Part shown: piece after piece, positions 24,794 to 33,462 of the stretch
Layout: each line of letters starts with the position of its first letter
How positions within the stretch are numbered: position 1 is the first letter of the stretch
Source: Pseudonocardia alaniniphila
GTDB taxonomy: Bacteria; Actinomycetota; Actinomycetes; Mycobacteriales; Pseudonocardiaceae
Direction: 5' to 3'
Length of the DNA: 64,000 nucleotides
NCBI RefSeq assembly: GCF_022524485.1
Contig: NZ_JAKXMK010000043.1
Span: 30,573-94,572, forward strand
Position numbers and translations under genes: made by a program
The notes under the pieces: model-generated
What the model saw: only the letters and a program-made list of their open reading frames with translations
Database searches by the model: none
What the model was told of the DNA's origin: nothing

Positions 24794-26059
24794 TCACGCC
24801 GAAGCCCCCGGATCTCGCCCGAGGGTCAGCCTCGCCGCGATGACGGCGGTGCGCAGTACCAGCGCATCGCGCGGGTCGAACGGGCTGCGGCCGGTGAGGT
24901 CGCAGATGCGGCGCAGCCGGTAGCGCACGGTGTTGGGATGCACGAAGAGCGTTCTCGCGCAGGCCTCGAGCGCCCCGCCGCCCTCCAGGTACGTGGCGAG
25001 CGTGTGCAGGAGCTCGCCGCCCGCCGTCTCGAGCGGGATGACGATCGACTCCACCAGCCTGCGGTGGGCCGCCGTGTCGCCTCGCAGCGCGCGCTCGGGC
25101 AGCAGGTCGTCGGCGGCGACCGGCCGCGGGGCATCGGGCCATCCCGGCGCGGCACGCAGCGCGGAGAGCGCGTCGCGGGCACTGCAATGGGCCGTGGCGA
25201 GCTCGCCGGCCACCGGGCCGACCACCACCGCGCCCGCTCCGAAGGCGTCGACGAGGCCGCCGATGTCCTCGCCGGTGTCGCTCCCCGGTCCGCTCCCGGC
25301 GGGGGGCTCGGACAGCAGCAGGATCAACCTGCTGCCCTGCACCCCCACCAGCACCGAGCGGCCCGCCCTGGCTGCCTGACGGCGCAGCTCGCCGAGGCGC
25401 TCGGCGGCCGTGTCGGGGGCCGGGCTGCCGGCCACCACCCGCACCGCCACGTCCGGGTCCCAGCCCAGCGTGGAGGCCCGGGAGACGAGCGCGTCGTCGG
25501 CCCCGCCGTCGGCATCCGGGCCGCGCACCACGGCGTCCACGACGAGGGCCTCGAGCCGGGCGTCCCACGCGCCGCGGGTCTCGGCCGCGCCCGCGTACAC
25601 CGTTGCCGCGGCGAAGGCGATGTCGCGGCCGAAGCGCAGGACCCCCTCGACGAGGGCGTGCCGTTCGTCCTCGTCGGCGGCGAGCGGCGGGAGGTGCCGC
25701 TCGAAGACGTCGGTGGCGATGCGGACGAGGTCGACGGTCTGGCGCAGGCTCAGCCGCCGGGCGAGGTCTCGCGGGGCGATGCGGAAGGCCTCCGCGGTGA
25801 GCCGGATCGACTGCCCCCGCTCGCCGAGCCAGGCGACGAAGTTGGCCACGCCGGTCTGGGTGACCAACAGCACCGCCGAGCGCTGCTCGGCCGGCAGCCG
25901 GGCGAACCACGGCTGGTGTTCCTCCATCGCTACCAGGCACGCTAGCGCGAGGTCACCGGCAGCGAGTTCGAGTTTGCGCAGCGTGGCCGGGGAGACGGCG
26001 GCCGATCCGGACCGCGCCGCCTCCGTGCTCGCTCCGCCGCGTGCCACGCTCGGCAGCAT
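24794..26059 (-). CDS. PucR/CdaR-type regulator adjacent to fabD (Rv2242-like; FasR type in Streptomyces)
   Basis: 421 residues from ATG 26059; a longer frame exists but would overlap the divergent pirin gene. The middle region resembles the GGDEF-like sensor domain of CdaR regulators, and the C-terminus holds the PucR helix-turn-helix (FVHPNTVRYRLRRICDLTG, about residues 375-395). In Streptomyces coelicolor a regulator of this type (FasR) upstream of fabD activates the fatty-acid operon. In M. tuberculosis Rv2242 occupies the same place between aceE and fabD. By synteny this protein probably controls fabD-fabH-acpP-fabF. No effector is evident. Confidence 0.8.
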   Translation of the reverse strand: MLPSVARGGASTEAARSGSAAVSPATLRKLELAAGDLALACLVAMEEHQPWFARLPAEQRSAVLLVTQTGVANFVAWLGERGQSIRLTAEAFRIAPRDLARRLSLRQTVDLVRIATDVFERHLPPLAADEDERHALVEGVLRFGRDIAFAAATVYAGAAETRGAWDARLEALVVDAVVRGPDADGGADDALVSRASTLGWDPDVAVRVVAGSPAPDTAAERLGELRRQAARAGRSVLVGVQGSRLILLLSEPPAGSGPGSDTGEDIGGLVDAFGAGAVVVGPVAGELATAHCSARDALSALRAAPGWPDAPRPVAADDLLPERALRGDTAAHRRLVESIVIPLETAGGELLHTLATYLEGGGALEACARTLFVHPNTVRYRLRRICDLTGRSPFDPRDALVLRTAVIAARLTLGRDPGASA

Positions 26060-26127
26060 CGCACGCCGGTAGGAACACCGTGGGACCGACGGGCGTTGGC
26101 GCAGACGTTCCGCTACAGGAGGCTCGG

Positions 26128-26871
26128 ATGGGCAGGCCCCTCGCCCCGTCGGTGGAGGTGCGGCGGGCAGGTGACCGGATGCGCACCCGGACCGCGTGGC
26201 TCGACTCACGCCACAGCTTCTCCTACGGCGCCCACTACGACCCGGCCAACACGCACTTCGGCCTGCTGATGGCCAACAACGAGGACGTGCTGGCACCCGG
26301 CAGCGGTTTCGAGCCACATCCGCACCGGGACATGGAGATCGTCACGTGGGTGCTCGAGGGCGCGCTCCGGCACGAGGACGACACCGGGCACTGCGCGGTG
26401 ATCCGGCCGGGCACGGCGCAGCGGATGAGCGCAGGATCCGGGGTCGTCCACTCCGAGCGCAACGCCGAGGGATCCCGTGAGGTGCACCTCGTGCAGATGT
26501 GGGTGCTTCCGGGCTCGTCGGCGGGCCCGCCCGGGTACGAACAGCTCGACATCGGCTCCGCGCTCGAGACGGGAGAGCTGCTCGTCGTGGCGTCGGGGAT
26601 GCGGAAGCACGCGCAGGACCGCGCGGTCTCCCTCCGGCAGGAACACGCGGCGCTGTACGCGGCCCGCCTGCCCCCGGGTGTCATGGTGATGGTGCCGGGA
26701 GCACCACTCGTGCACGTGTTCGTGACACGCGGAGTGGTCCAGTTGGAAGCAGCAGGCGAACTCTCGGCTGGGGACGCCGCGCGTATTACTGTCGGTGACG
26801 GGCAACATATTGTGGCTGGTCCGGGAGGGGCAGAGGTGCTCCTATGGGAGATGCGCAGGGGCTTGGGGTGA
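26128..26871 (+). CDS. Pirin-family bicupin protein
   Basis: 247 residues from ATG 26128, with AGGAGG 6 nt upstream. The N-terminal cupin has the metal-site pattern of pirins: FEPHPHRDMEIVTWVLEG with a downstream HSERN (three histidines and a glutamate that bind iron). The C-terminal cupin is weaker. Bacterial pirins have been linked to quercetinase activity and to control of pyruvate dehydrogenase by binding E1. The nearby aceE makes the latter idea attractive, though the two are 2 kb apart. It is divergent from the PucR-type regulator with 68 bp between starts. Confidence 0.85.
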   Translation: MGRPLAPSVEVRRAGDRMRTRTAWLDSRHSFSYGAHYDPANTHFGLLMANNEDVLAPGSGFEPHPHRDMEIVTWVLEGALRHEDDTGHCAVIRPGTAQRMSAGSGVVHSERNAEGSREVHLVQMWVLPGSSAGPPGYEQLDIGSALETGELLVVASGMRKHAQDRAVSLRQEHAALYAARLPPGVMVMVPGAPLVHVFVTRGVVQLEAAGELSAGDAARITVGDGQHIVAGPGGAEVLLWEMRRGLG

Positions 26872-27019
26872 CTGTCCGTATCACTTTGCCGGTGCCGCGC
26901 ACGGTTGTTCGACGCCCGTTCGGCGACGGTCCATTGCCGTGGCCAGACGTTCTCACAAGCATTAAGGATGTCCTCAGCTTCACCGACGTCGGATCGAGCA
27001 CCCGGAGGAGGGTGACCGG

Positions 27020-27730
27020 ATGACCGTTGGCAACGGCAGCCCGCGGCAGCGCTATCGAGACCAGGTGCGCGCCGAGATCAAGCAGGCCGCACTGGCCCAG
27101 ATGTGCATCGGCGGGCCCGCAGCGCTCAGTCTCAACGCCGTTGCGAAGGAGCTGGGTGTCACCGGCCCTGCTCTCTACAAATACTTCCGCAGCCGGGACG
27201 ACCTGCTGACCGAACTGGTCTTCGACTGCTACGCCGACGCGGCGGCCGCGGTGCACGCCGAGGCGGAGCGCGTCACGGGCCTGCCCGCGCGGGAGCGTCT
27301 GCACCGCCTGGCCGAGGCCTACCGGCAGTGGGCCGTTGCCGCGCCGCACCTGTACCAGCTGCTCACGGTGATGCCCCGGCCCACGCTCGATTCCCCTCCG
27401 GAGACGATCGATCGGGCCAAGGCCGTGCTCGGCCCGTTCCTCCCCGCGCTCGGTGAGGGACAGGCCTGGCCCGCCGCCACGGAGCTCAGGAAACAGGTGC
27501 AGGGCTGGGTCGACGGAAACGAGCCGGTGGCCGACTGGGTGCGGGCGTACGCGCCCGGAGCAGACCCCTACACGGCGCTCACCGGGGCACTCATCGTGTG
27601 GGTGCGCCTGCACGGCGTGGTGAACCTGGAGGTCCAGGGCAAGTTCGTCGGCATGGGCCACCAGGCTTCCACGCTGCTGAGCGTGGAGATGGACTCGCTG
27701 GCCGACCTCATGGGGCTCCCCGCGTCCTGA
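27020..27730 (+). CDS. TetR-family transcriptional regulator
   Basis: 236 residues, ATG with GAGGAGGG upstream. The N-terminal helix-turn-helix spans about residues 15-65: IKQAALAQMCIGGPAALSLN, then VAKELGVTGPALYKYFRSRD. The C-terminal domain contains the WHG-type pattern (YTALTGALIVWVRLHGVVNLE) common in actinobacterial TetR proteins. It probably represses a nearby or unlinked transport or lipid gene. There is no divergent partner, and the 148 bp upstream show no obvious palindrome. A small CCCCCG-TC-CGGGGG hairpin at 27844-27857 may terminate it. Confidence 0.85.
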   Translation: MTVGNGSPRQRYRDQVRAEIKQAALAQMCIGGPAALSLNAVAKELGVTGPALYKYFRSRDDLLTELVFDCYADAAAAVHAEAERVTGLPARERLHRLAEAYRQWAVAAPHLYQLLTVMPRPTLDSPPETIDRAKAVLGPFLPALGEGQAWPAATELRKQVQGWVDGNEPVADWVRAYAPGADPYTALTGALIVWVRLHGVVNLEVQGKFVGMGHQASTLLSVEMDSLADLMGLPAS

Positions 27731-28086
27731 CCCTGCGTACGCGCCTTCTACGGCGCGGACGCATAACCGCACCCGGTCGTGTGACCGCGTGGGCAGACCG
27801 CTACCGTCTGATACACAACGGCACGCGCGATATCGGATCGTGACCCCCGTCCGGGGGAACACGGGCAGTCGCGTGCCCACGGAAGGCGCACATGGCGCCG
27901 GAAGTGGGGTGGGCCGAGATGCCGTGAACCCGATCGAGGGCGAGGCGATCCGCCGCAGGCCGTGCGATGGCCAGCGGATGTCGGTCAACGCCTCCGGTCC
28001 GATGGCGTGCTGTGGGCCGGAGCGCGAAGGGTGGGGCGCAGGAGCGCCGCGGGAGCTACCGGATGATCTGATCCGGCAACTCGGTC
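27731..28086. other. Intergenic region with a weak 59-codon ORF and a GC hairpin
   Basis: A plus-strand frame from GTG 27924 to 28103 (about 59 codons) contains two adjacent cysteines and a plausible C-terminal helix, but it lacks a ribosome site and runs antisense into the cold-shock gene. I do not call it a gene. The short inverted repeat at 27844-27857 is the only other structure seen. Confidence 0.4.
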
Positions 28087-28293
28087 TCAGCCGAGCGGAG
28101 TGACCTTGGTTGCCTGCGGACCCTTCTGGCCCTGCTCGATGTCGAACGACACCCGCTGGCCCTCGTCGAGGCTCTTGTAACCGTTGGTCTGGATCGCTGA
28201 GTAGTGCACGAACACGTCCGCGCCACCACCGTCAGGAGCGAGGAAGCCGTAGCCCTTCTCGCTGTTGAACCACTTGACGGTGCCCTCTGCCAT
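28087..28293 (-). CDS. CspA-family cold-shock protein
   Basis: 68 residues from ATG 28293, with AGGAGAGC upstream. It is a single OB-fold cold-shock domain: GTVKWFNSEKGYGFL (RNP1-type) followed by DVFVHYSAIQ (RNP2-type). It binds single-stranded nucleic acid and acts as an RNA chaperone. The length matches the family and no residues are missing. It is monocistronic, upstream of and in the same direction as aceE's 3' neighbour region. Confidence 0.95.
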   Translation of the reverse strand: MAEGTVKWFNSEKGYGFLAPDGGGADVFVHYSAIQTNGYKSLDEGQRVSFDIEQGQKGPQATKVTPLG

Positions 28294-28588
28294 TCTTGCT
28301 CTCCTCGTACCTGGTGCTGGGGCACTCGCCCCCAGCATCGCGCCGCCTGGCCGCTACGGTCCGCGCCCGGGTCGGGACGCCGTTCCCGATCACGCGGGCT
28401 CGGCATCGCGCGGAGCGTATCGTGTTCCGGCCCCGCTGCCGAGAGCCAATGACCTGTGTGTTTGTCATGGCGCCGCAGGTGAGGCGCCGTCCGGGTGGTG
28501 CGTCAGGGGAGAGTGACGCAACCGGGCGACCGGGTCGCACGCCCTCGGCGACGGGCCGTTCACACAGTGTCGACGGTGCCGGCGAGGG
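28294..28588. other. Intergenic region upstream of the cold-shock gene
   Basis: About 295 bp with no supported gene. It should contain the cold-shock promoter, probably with a long 5' leader as is usual for csp genes, but no specific element was recognised. Confidence 0.4.
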
Positions 28589-28629
28589 CGTCCTGCCCCG
28601 AGGCGTGCATCACACCTCGGGGCAGGACG
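28589..28629 (-). terminator. aceE terminator hairpin
   Basis: CGTCCTGCCCCGAGG (28589-28603) and CCTCGGGGCAGGACG (28615-28629) are perfectly complementary with an 11-nt loop. The stem begins 3 bp after the aceE stop codon on the minus strand. No T tract follows. Confidence 0.75.
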
Positions 28630-28632
28630 TCG

Positions 28633-31443
28633 TCAGGCGACGCCGCTGTCGGTGGTCTGCGGCCCCGCGGCCTGCGGGTCGTCGAGCCGGTACTTGGCCG
28701 CCGCCTCGGCCACCTGGCCGCGGTCGAACTCCCCGCGCTCGGCGAGGGCCTCGAGGGCGGCCACCGTGATCGACTCGGCGTCGACGTTGAAGTGCCGCCG
28801 CACCGCCGGACGGGTGTCGGACAGCCCGAACCCGTCGGTGCCGAGCGTGGTGAACGGCGCCGGTACCCACTGACGGATCAGGTCGGGCACTGCCCGCATC
28901 CAGTCCGACACCGCCACCACAGGTGTGCCGCTGTCGCCGAGGGCACGTGTGACGTACGGCACGTGCTTCGTCTCCTCAGGGTTGATGAGGTTGTGCCGCT
29001 CGGCCTCGACCCCGTCGCGACGTAGCTCGCCCCATGAGGTGACCGACCAGACCTCGGCCCCGACCCCCCACTGCTCCGCGAGCATGTCGCGGGCCCGCAG
29101 AGCCCACGGCACGGCCACACCGGACGCGAGCAGCCTCACCTGCGGCCCCTCCGCCCGCGGGCTGCCCACGTAGCGGTAGATCCCGCGCAGCAGGCCGTCG
29201 ACGTCCAGGTCCTGCGGCTCGGCAGGCTGCACGTACGGCTCGTTGTAGACCGTCAGGTAGTAGATGACGTTCTCGCCGCCGAGGGTGCCCTCGTCGTCGG
29301 AGGAGCCCTCGCCGTACATGCGCCGGAGCCCGTCCTTGACGATGTGCGCCACCTCGTAGGAGAACGCCGGGTCGTACGCCAGAACGGCCGGGTTGGTGGC
29401 CGCGAGCAGCAGCGAGTGGCCGTCGTTGTGCTGTAGTCCCTCACCGGTCAGCGTGGTGCGTCCGGCCGTGGCCCCGACGAGGAACCCGCGGGCCATCTGG
29501 TCCGCCGCGGCCCAGATCGAGTCGCCGGTGCGCTGGAAGCCGAACATCGAGTAGAAGACGTAGATCGGGATCATCGGCTGCCCGTGCGTGGCGTACGACG
29601 TGCCGGCCGCCGTGAACGAGCCCACGGACCCCGCCTCGTTGATTCCCTCGTGCAGCAGCTGGCCCTGCTCGGACTCGCGGTAGGCGAGCATGAGCGAGGC
29701 GTCCACCGAGGTGTACTGCTGCCCGTTCGGGTTGTAGATCTTCTGCGTCGGGAACATCGAGTCCATCCCGAACGTGCGTGCCTCGTCGGGGATGATCGGG
29801 ACGAACCGGCTGCCCATCTCCTTGTCCTTGACGAGCTCCCGCACCAGCCGGACGAACGCCATGGTGGTGGCGACCTCCTGCTTGCCCGAACCCTTGCGGA
29901 CCACGTCGTAGACCTTGTCGCCGGGCAGCACGAGCGGCTTCGCCGTGACGCGGCGCGACGGCAGGTTGCCGCCGAGCACGCGACGGCGCTCACGCAGGTA
30001 CTGGATGGCCTGGTCGTCGTCGCCGGGGTGGTAGTACGGCGGCAGGTACGGGTTCTGCTCCAGCGCCTTGTCCGAGATCGGGATGCGCTGGGAGTCGCGG
30101 AAGTTCTTCAGGTCGTCGAGCGAGAGCTTCTTCATCTGGTGCGTGGCGTTGCGCCCCGCGAAGTGCGAGCCGAGGGCGTAACCCTTGATCGTCTTCGCCA
30201 GGATGACCGTGGGCTGCCCGTTGTGCTCCAGCGCCGCCGCGTAGGCCGCGTACACCTTGCGGTAGTCGTGGCCGCCGCGCTTGAGGTTCCAGATCTCGGC
30301 GTCCGTCATGGGCTCTACCAGCGCCTTCGTGCGGGGGTCGCGGCCGAAGAAGTGGTCGCGGACGTACCCGCCGTCGTTGGCCTTGTAGGTCTGGTAGTCC
30401 CCGTCCGGTGTGTTGTTCATCAGGTTGATGAGCGCGCCGTCACGGTCGGCGTGCAGCAGGGCGTCCCACTCACGTCCCCAGATCACCTTGATGACGTTCC
30501 AGCCGGCGCCGCGGAAGAACGACTCCAGCTCCTGGATGATCTTCCCGTTGCCCCGCACGGGCCCGTCGAGGCGCTGCAGGTTGGCGTTGACCACGAACGT
30601 GAGGTTGTCCAGTCCCTCGGTGGCCGCGATCTGGATGAGACCGCGCGACTCCGGCTCGTCCATCTCGCCGTCGCCGAGGAACGCCCAGACGTGCTGGTCG
30701 TCGGTGTTGGAGAAGCCCCGGTCGCCCAGGTAGCGGTTGAACCGCGCCTGCATGATCGCGTTCATCGGGCCGAGCCCCATCGAGACGGTGGGGAACTCCC
30801 AGAAGTCCGGCATCAGCCGGGGGTGCGGGTAGGACGGGAGGCCGTGGCCCGGCCCGCCGTGCGACAGCTCCTGCCGGAACCCGTCGAGCCGGTCCTCCGA
30901 CAGCCGCCCCTCGAGGTACGCGCGGGCATAGATTCCGGGGGACGCGTGGCCCTGGATGTAGATCTGGTCGCCCCCGCCCGGGTGGTCTTTGCCACGGAAG
31001 AAGTGGTTGAAACCGACCTCGTAGAGCGTGGCCGAGGACGCGTAGGACGAGATGTGGCCGCCGACGGAGATGCCCGGCCGCTGCGCGCGGTGGACCGTCA
31101 TGGCGGCGTTCCACCGGATCCAGCGCCGGTAGGTGCGCTCGACCTCCTCGTCGCCGGGGAACCACGGCTCGCGGTCGGTGGGGATCGTGTTGACGTAGTC
31201 GGTGCTGGTCAGCGAGGGGACGCCGACGTGGCGTTCCCGTGCCCGCTGGAGCATCCTGAGCATGAGGTAGCGCGCACGTTGCTGGCCCGCGGCATCGAGC
31301 ACCGCGTCGAAGGAGTCCAGCCACTCCGCGGTCTCCTCGGGGTCGATGTCCGGCAGGTGCGCAGCGAGCCCATCGCGGATGACGTGGACCCGCCGCGGCT
31401 GCGTGGGATCATGGTTCGTGCTGTCGCTGGTCTGCCGGGTCAA
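28633..31443 (-). CDS. aceE: Pyruvate dehydrogenase E1 component, homodimeric type
   Basis: 936 residues from TTG 31443, with AGGGAG upstream; this length agrees with actinobacterial AceE (about 930). The thiamine-diphosphate motif begins FLGDGEMDEPES near residue 257 and ends at FVVNANLQRLDG. Other family blocks are present: YIQGHASPGIYARAYLEGRL, SYPHPRLMPDFWEFPT and the C-terminal GLSDTRPAVRRHFNVDAES. It decarboxylates pyruvate and acetylates lipoyl E2, feeding acetyl-CoA to the TCA cycle and to the fab enzymes encoded 6 kb away. The E2 and E3 genes are elsewhere. It is divergent from DUF3052, the same arrangement as in M. tuberculosis. Confidence 0.95.
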   Translation of the reverse strand: MTRQTSDSTNHDPTQPRRVHVIRDGLAAHLPDIDPEETAEWLDSFDAVLDAAGQQRARYLMLRMLQRARERHVGVPSLTSTDYVNTIPTDREPWFPGDEEVERTYRRWIRWNAAMTVHRAQRPGISVGGHISSYASSATLYEVGFNHFFRGKDHPGGGDQIYIQGHASPGIYARAYLEGRLSEDRLDGFRQELSHGGPGHGLPSYPHPRLMPDFWEFPTVSMGLGPMNAIMQARFNRYLGDRGFSNTDDQHVWAFLGDGEMDEPESRGLIQIAATEGLDNLTFVVNANLQRLDGPVRGNGKIIQELESFFRGAGWNVIKVIWGREWDALLHADRDGALINLMNNTPDGDYQTYKANDGGYVRDHFFGRDPRTKALVEPMTDAEIWNLKRGGHDYRKVYAAYAAALEHNGQPTVILAKTIKGYALGSHFAGRNATHQMKKLSLDDLKNFRDSQRIPISDKALEQNPYLPPYYHPGDDDQAIQYLRERRRVLGGNLPSRRVTAKPLVLPGDKVYDVVRKGSGKQEVATTMAFVRLVRELVKDKEMGSRFVPIIPDEARTFGMDSMFPTQKIYNPNGQQYTSVDASLMLAYRESEQGQLLHEGINEAGSVGSFTAAGTSYATHGQPMIPIYVFYSMFGFQRTGDSIWAAADQMARGFLVGATAGRTTLTGEGLQHNDGHSLLLAATNPAVLAYDPAFSYEVAHIVKDGLRRMYGEGSSDDEGTLGGENVIYYLTVYNEPYVQPAEPQDLDVDGLLRGIYRYVGSPRAEGPQVRLLASGVAVPWALRARDMLAEQWGVGAEVWSVTSWGELRRDGVEAERHNLINPEETKHVPYVTRALGDSGTPVVAVSDWMRAVPDLIRQWVPAPFTTLGTDGFGLSDTRPAVRRHFNVDAESITVAALEALAERGEFDRGQVAEAAAKYRLDDPQAAGPQTTDSGVA

Positions 31444-31625
31444 GGGGTTCTCCCTGGTGGCTCGTGCCGAGTAGACGTCTGAGGTATCCCCTATCGTGCC
31501 CCTCGGCATGCGATCTCGTAACGAGTGGTTGCGCGTCGGTGAGTCGTCGTGTTCGGATTCCGCAACCCGATGAGCAGGCCCCGGGCTGTACGCCCGGGTG
31601 AGGCACGAGGAAAAGAGGTACACGC

Positions 31626-32060
31626 GTGGTCGCCGCGGATGATGCCGGACGCACGTCCGACATCGCGGGCAAGCTCGGCGTCGAGCCGGGCATGGTCGTC
31701 CAGGAACTCGGTTGGGACGAAGACGTCGACGAAGCGGTGCGTGACGCCGCCGAGGAGAGAGCCGGGGACGAACTGCTCGACGAGGACGCCGTCGAGGTTG
31801 TCGACCTCGTCCTCATGTGGTGGCGAGAGGGCGACGGCGACCTCGTCGACGCCCTGGTCGACGCCATCGGCCCGCTTGCCGACAACGGCGTGATCTGGGT
31901 GCTCACCCCGAAGACGGGGCGCCCCGGGCACGTCGATCCCAGCGAGATCGCCGAGGCTGCGCCGACGGCTGGGCTGGCGCAGACGTCCAACATCACGGTC
32001 AGCGAAGGCTGGACGGGATCTCGGCTTGTGGCACCCAAGGCGGCGAAGTCGCGGCGGTGA
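31626..32060 (+). CDS. DUF3052 family protein
   Basis: 144 residues from GTG 31626 with AGAGG upstream. The acidic N-terminal half has KLGVEPGMVVQELGWDEDVD and the core LVDALVDAIGPLADNGVIWV. The end, LAQTSNITVSEGWTGSRLVA, is strongly conserved in actinobacteria. The gene is divergent from aceE, with about 180 bp between starts, as in mycobacteria. Function is unknown; association with aceE is seen repeatedly but not explained. Confidence 0.85.
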   Translation: MVAADDAGRTSDIAGKLGVEPGMVVQELGWDEDVDEAVRDAAEERAGDELLDEDAVEVVDLVLMWWREGDGDLVDALVDAIGPLADNGVIWVLTPKTGRPGHVDPSEIAEAAPTAGLAQTSNITVSEGWTGSRLVAPKAAKSRR

Positions 32061-32248
32061 CCCCACCGCGCAGATGTCTGCGGTCCGGTCACCGCCGGTC
32101 ATGCAGGCGGTCGCGCCACGAGCCCCCGTCCGGGTCGTCGACGAGGCGATAGACCGGCACGGCCCTGAGCTTCGTGCGAAGCGGCATGCGCTCGGGTTCG
32201 TGGCGGCGCAGGCGGCCGGGTGGGCGTTCCCACCCGCCCGCCGCCGTG

Positions 32249-32561
32249 TCATGCGTTCAGAGCGCCTTCAGCGGCCGTCACGGCGCGTACGGCGGCGTCG
32301 GGGTCCACGAGGTCCTCGTCGTCGCCCAGGGCGCGGTCGAGGTGCTCGCGCAGGAGCTCCAGCCGTAGGTTGCGGGCGACGGCGCGCACCGTGGCCTCCC
32401 GGGTCGGTGGGCTGCAGTCCGCGAACGCGGCGCAGAGCGTCCGCGAGGAGCCGGGCGATGTGCGGGGACCACCATGTCCGGTCCTCGAGGTGGACGAGCC
32501 GCTCCGCCGGTCTCAGGGCCTTCGCGTACCCACGTGCCAGCGACGCTCCCCCGTCCGGCAC
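32249..32561 (-). pseudogene. Small conserved-looking protein broken by a one-base frameshift
   Basis: Two minus-strand frames together read as one coherent protein of about 103 residues. The first begins at GTG 32561 and contains PAERLVHLEDRTWWSPHIAR then LLADALR. The second contains AFADCSPPTREATVRAVARN, LRLELLREHLDRALGDDEDL and a C-terminus VTAAEGALNA before the stop at 32249. The frame must change near 32428-32434, where one extra base is present. Codon bias is good in both halves. Either the gene is inactivated or the base is a sequencing error. No function was recognised. The remainder of 32061-32689 holds no other supported gene. Confidence 0.55.
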
Positions 32562-32689
32562 GGTTGCCAGTCTTCGGCGCGCACTTTCACCGCCGGACCG
32601 TCCGTGCTGGGGAAGGCCCGGTCGCGGCTGGGCGGGGCGGGACTAGGCTCGCCATGACCACATCGTTCGAATCCCGAGGAGACCAGCCC

Positions 32690-33154
32690 ATGGCGCCCGA
32701 GGTCGGCACCGAGGCCCCTGACTTCAGCCTGAAGGACCAGAACAACCAGGAGGTCACGCTCTCGTCGTTCCGGGGGAAGCGCAACGTCCTGGTGGTCTTC
32801 TACCCCTTCGCGTTCTCCGGCATCTGCACGAGCGAGCTGTGCTCCGTCCGCGACGACCTCCCCAACTTCCAGAACGACGACGTGCAGATCCTCGCGATCT
32901 CCGTCGACCACCCGTTCACGCTCAAGGCGTGGTCGGATGCACAGGGTTACGACTTCCCGCTGCTGGCTGATTTCTGGCCGCACGGCGAGGTCGCAACGGC
33001 GTACGGCGTGTTCAACGACACGCGGGGGATGGCCCTGCGCGGCACCTTCCTCGTGGACAAGGACGGCATCGTGCGGTTCAGCGAGGTCAACCAGCCCGGT
33101 GATGCCCGCGACCAGGGGGGCTGGAAGAAGGCTGTGGCGGAGCTGGCCGCCTGA
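32690..33154 (+). CDS. ahpE: AhpE-type one-cysteine peroxiredoxin
   Basis: 154 residues from ATG 32690 with AGGAG upstream; mycobacterial AhpE has 153. It reduces hydrogen peroxide, organic peroxides and peroxynitrite. The peroxidatic cysteine is in FSGICTSELCS, preceded by the YPFAF loop; a second cysteine lies four residues later. The rest matches the family: GTEAPDFSLKDQNNQEV, ISVDHPFTLKAWSDAQG and MALRGTFLVDKDGIVRF. Reduction in vivo probably uses mycothiol/mycoredoxin. It is near aceE and DUF3052 as in M. tuberculosis. Confidence 0.88.
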   Translation: MAPEVGTEAPDFSLKDQNNQEVTLSSFRGKRNVLVVFYPFAFSGICTSELCSVRDDLPNFQNDDVQILAISVDHPFTLKAWSDAQGYDFPLLADFWPHGEVATAYGVFNDTRGMALRGTFLVDKDGIVRFSEVNQPGDARDQGGWKKAVAELAA

Positions 33155-33192
33155 CCTTCCCCGGTTCGATCAGCCCGGGTCACCGGGCTCCC

Positions 33193-33267
33193 GGGCGCGT
33201 AGCTCAGCGGAAGAGCACTCGGCTTACACCCGAGCGGTCGCAGGTTCGAACCCTGTCGCGCCCACCA
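33193..33267 (+). tRNA. tRNA-Val (TAC anticodon)
   Basis: Acceptor GGGCGCG pairs with CGCGCCC. The D-arm (GCTCAGCGGAAGAGC), anticodon stem-loop (CTCGG-CTTACAC-CCGAG, anticodon TAC) and T-arm (GCAGG-TTCGAAC-CCTGT) are intact. CCA is encoded at 33265-33267. It lies 38 bp after the peroxiredoxin stop. Confidence 0.95.
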
Positions 33268-33278
33268 ACCTGACCAAG

Positions 33279-33395
33279 GTGATCGTCGAGTGGAAGGCCA
33301 CGGCCGCGATCTACGCGAATCCGGTGCTCGTCGAAGAGCTGAGCCGGCCACTCGATGACGACTTCGGGCCGGTTCCGGAGCCGGAGGAACCCTGA
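33279..33395 (+). CDS. Possible 38-codon ORF immediately after tRNA-Val
   Basis: From GTG 33279 the frame reads VIVEWKATAAIYANPVL, then VEELSRPLDDDFGPVPEPEE and a final proline before a TGA stop. The amino-acid pattern and G/C-ending codons look genuinely coding, and it resembles the C-terminal tail of a larger protein rather than a complete one. There is no clear ribosome site. It may be a remnant left at the tRNA 3' end. No family was recognised. Confidence 0.35.
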   Translation: MIVEWKATAAIYANPVLVEELSRPLDDDFGPVPEPEEP

Positions 33396-33462
33396 CGTTG
33401 CCGGTGAAGCGGGGTCACCGTGTGGCGCCTTCCACTTCCACGACCAGCGCTGTTGATCGGCC

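Noticed and set aside
27924..28103. 59-codon plus-strand frame with adjacent cysteines
   Set aside because: It runs antisense into the cold-shock gene and lacks a translation start signal; coding bias is weak.
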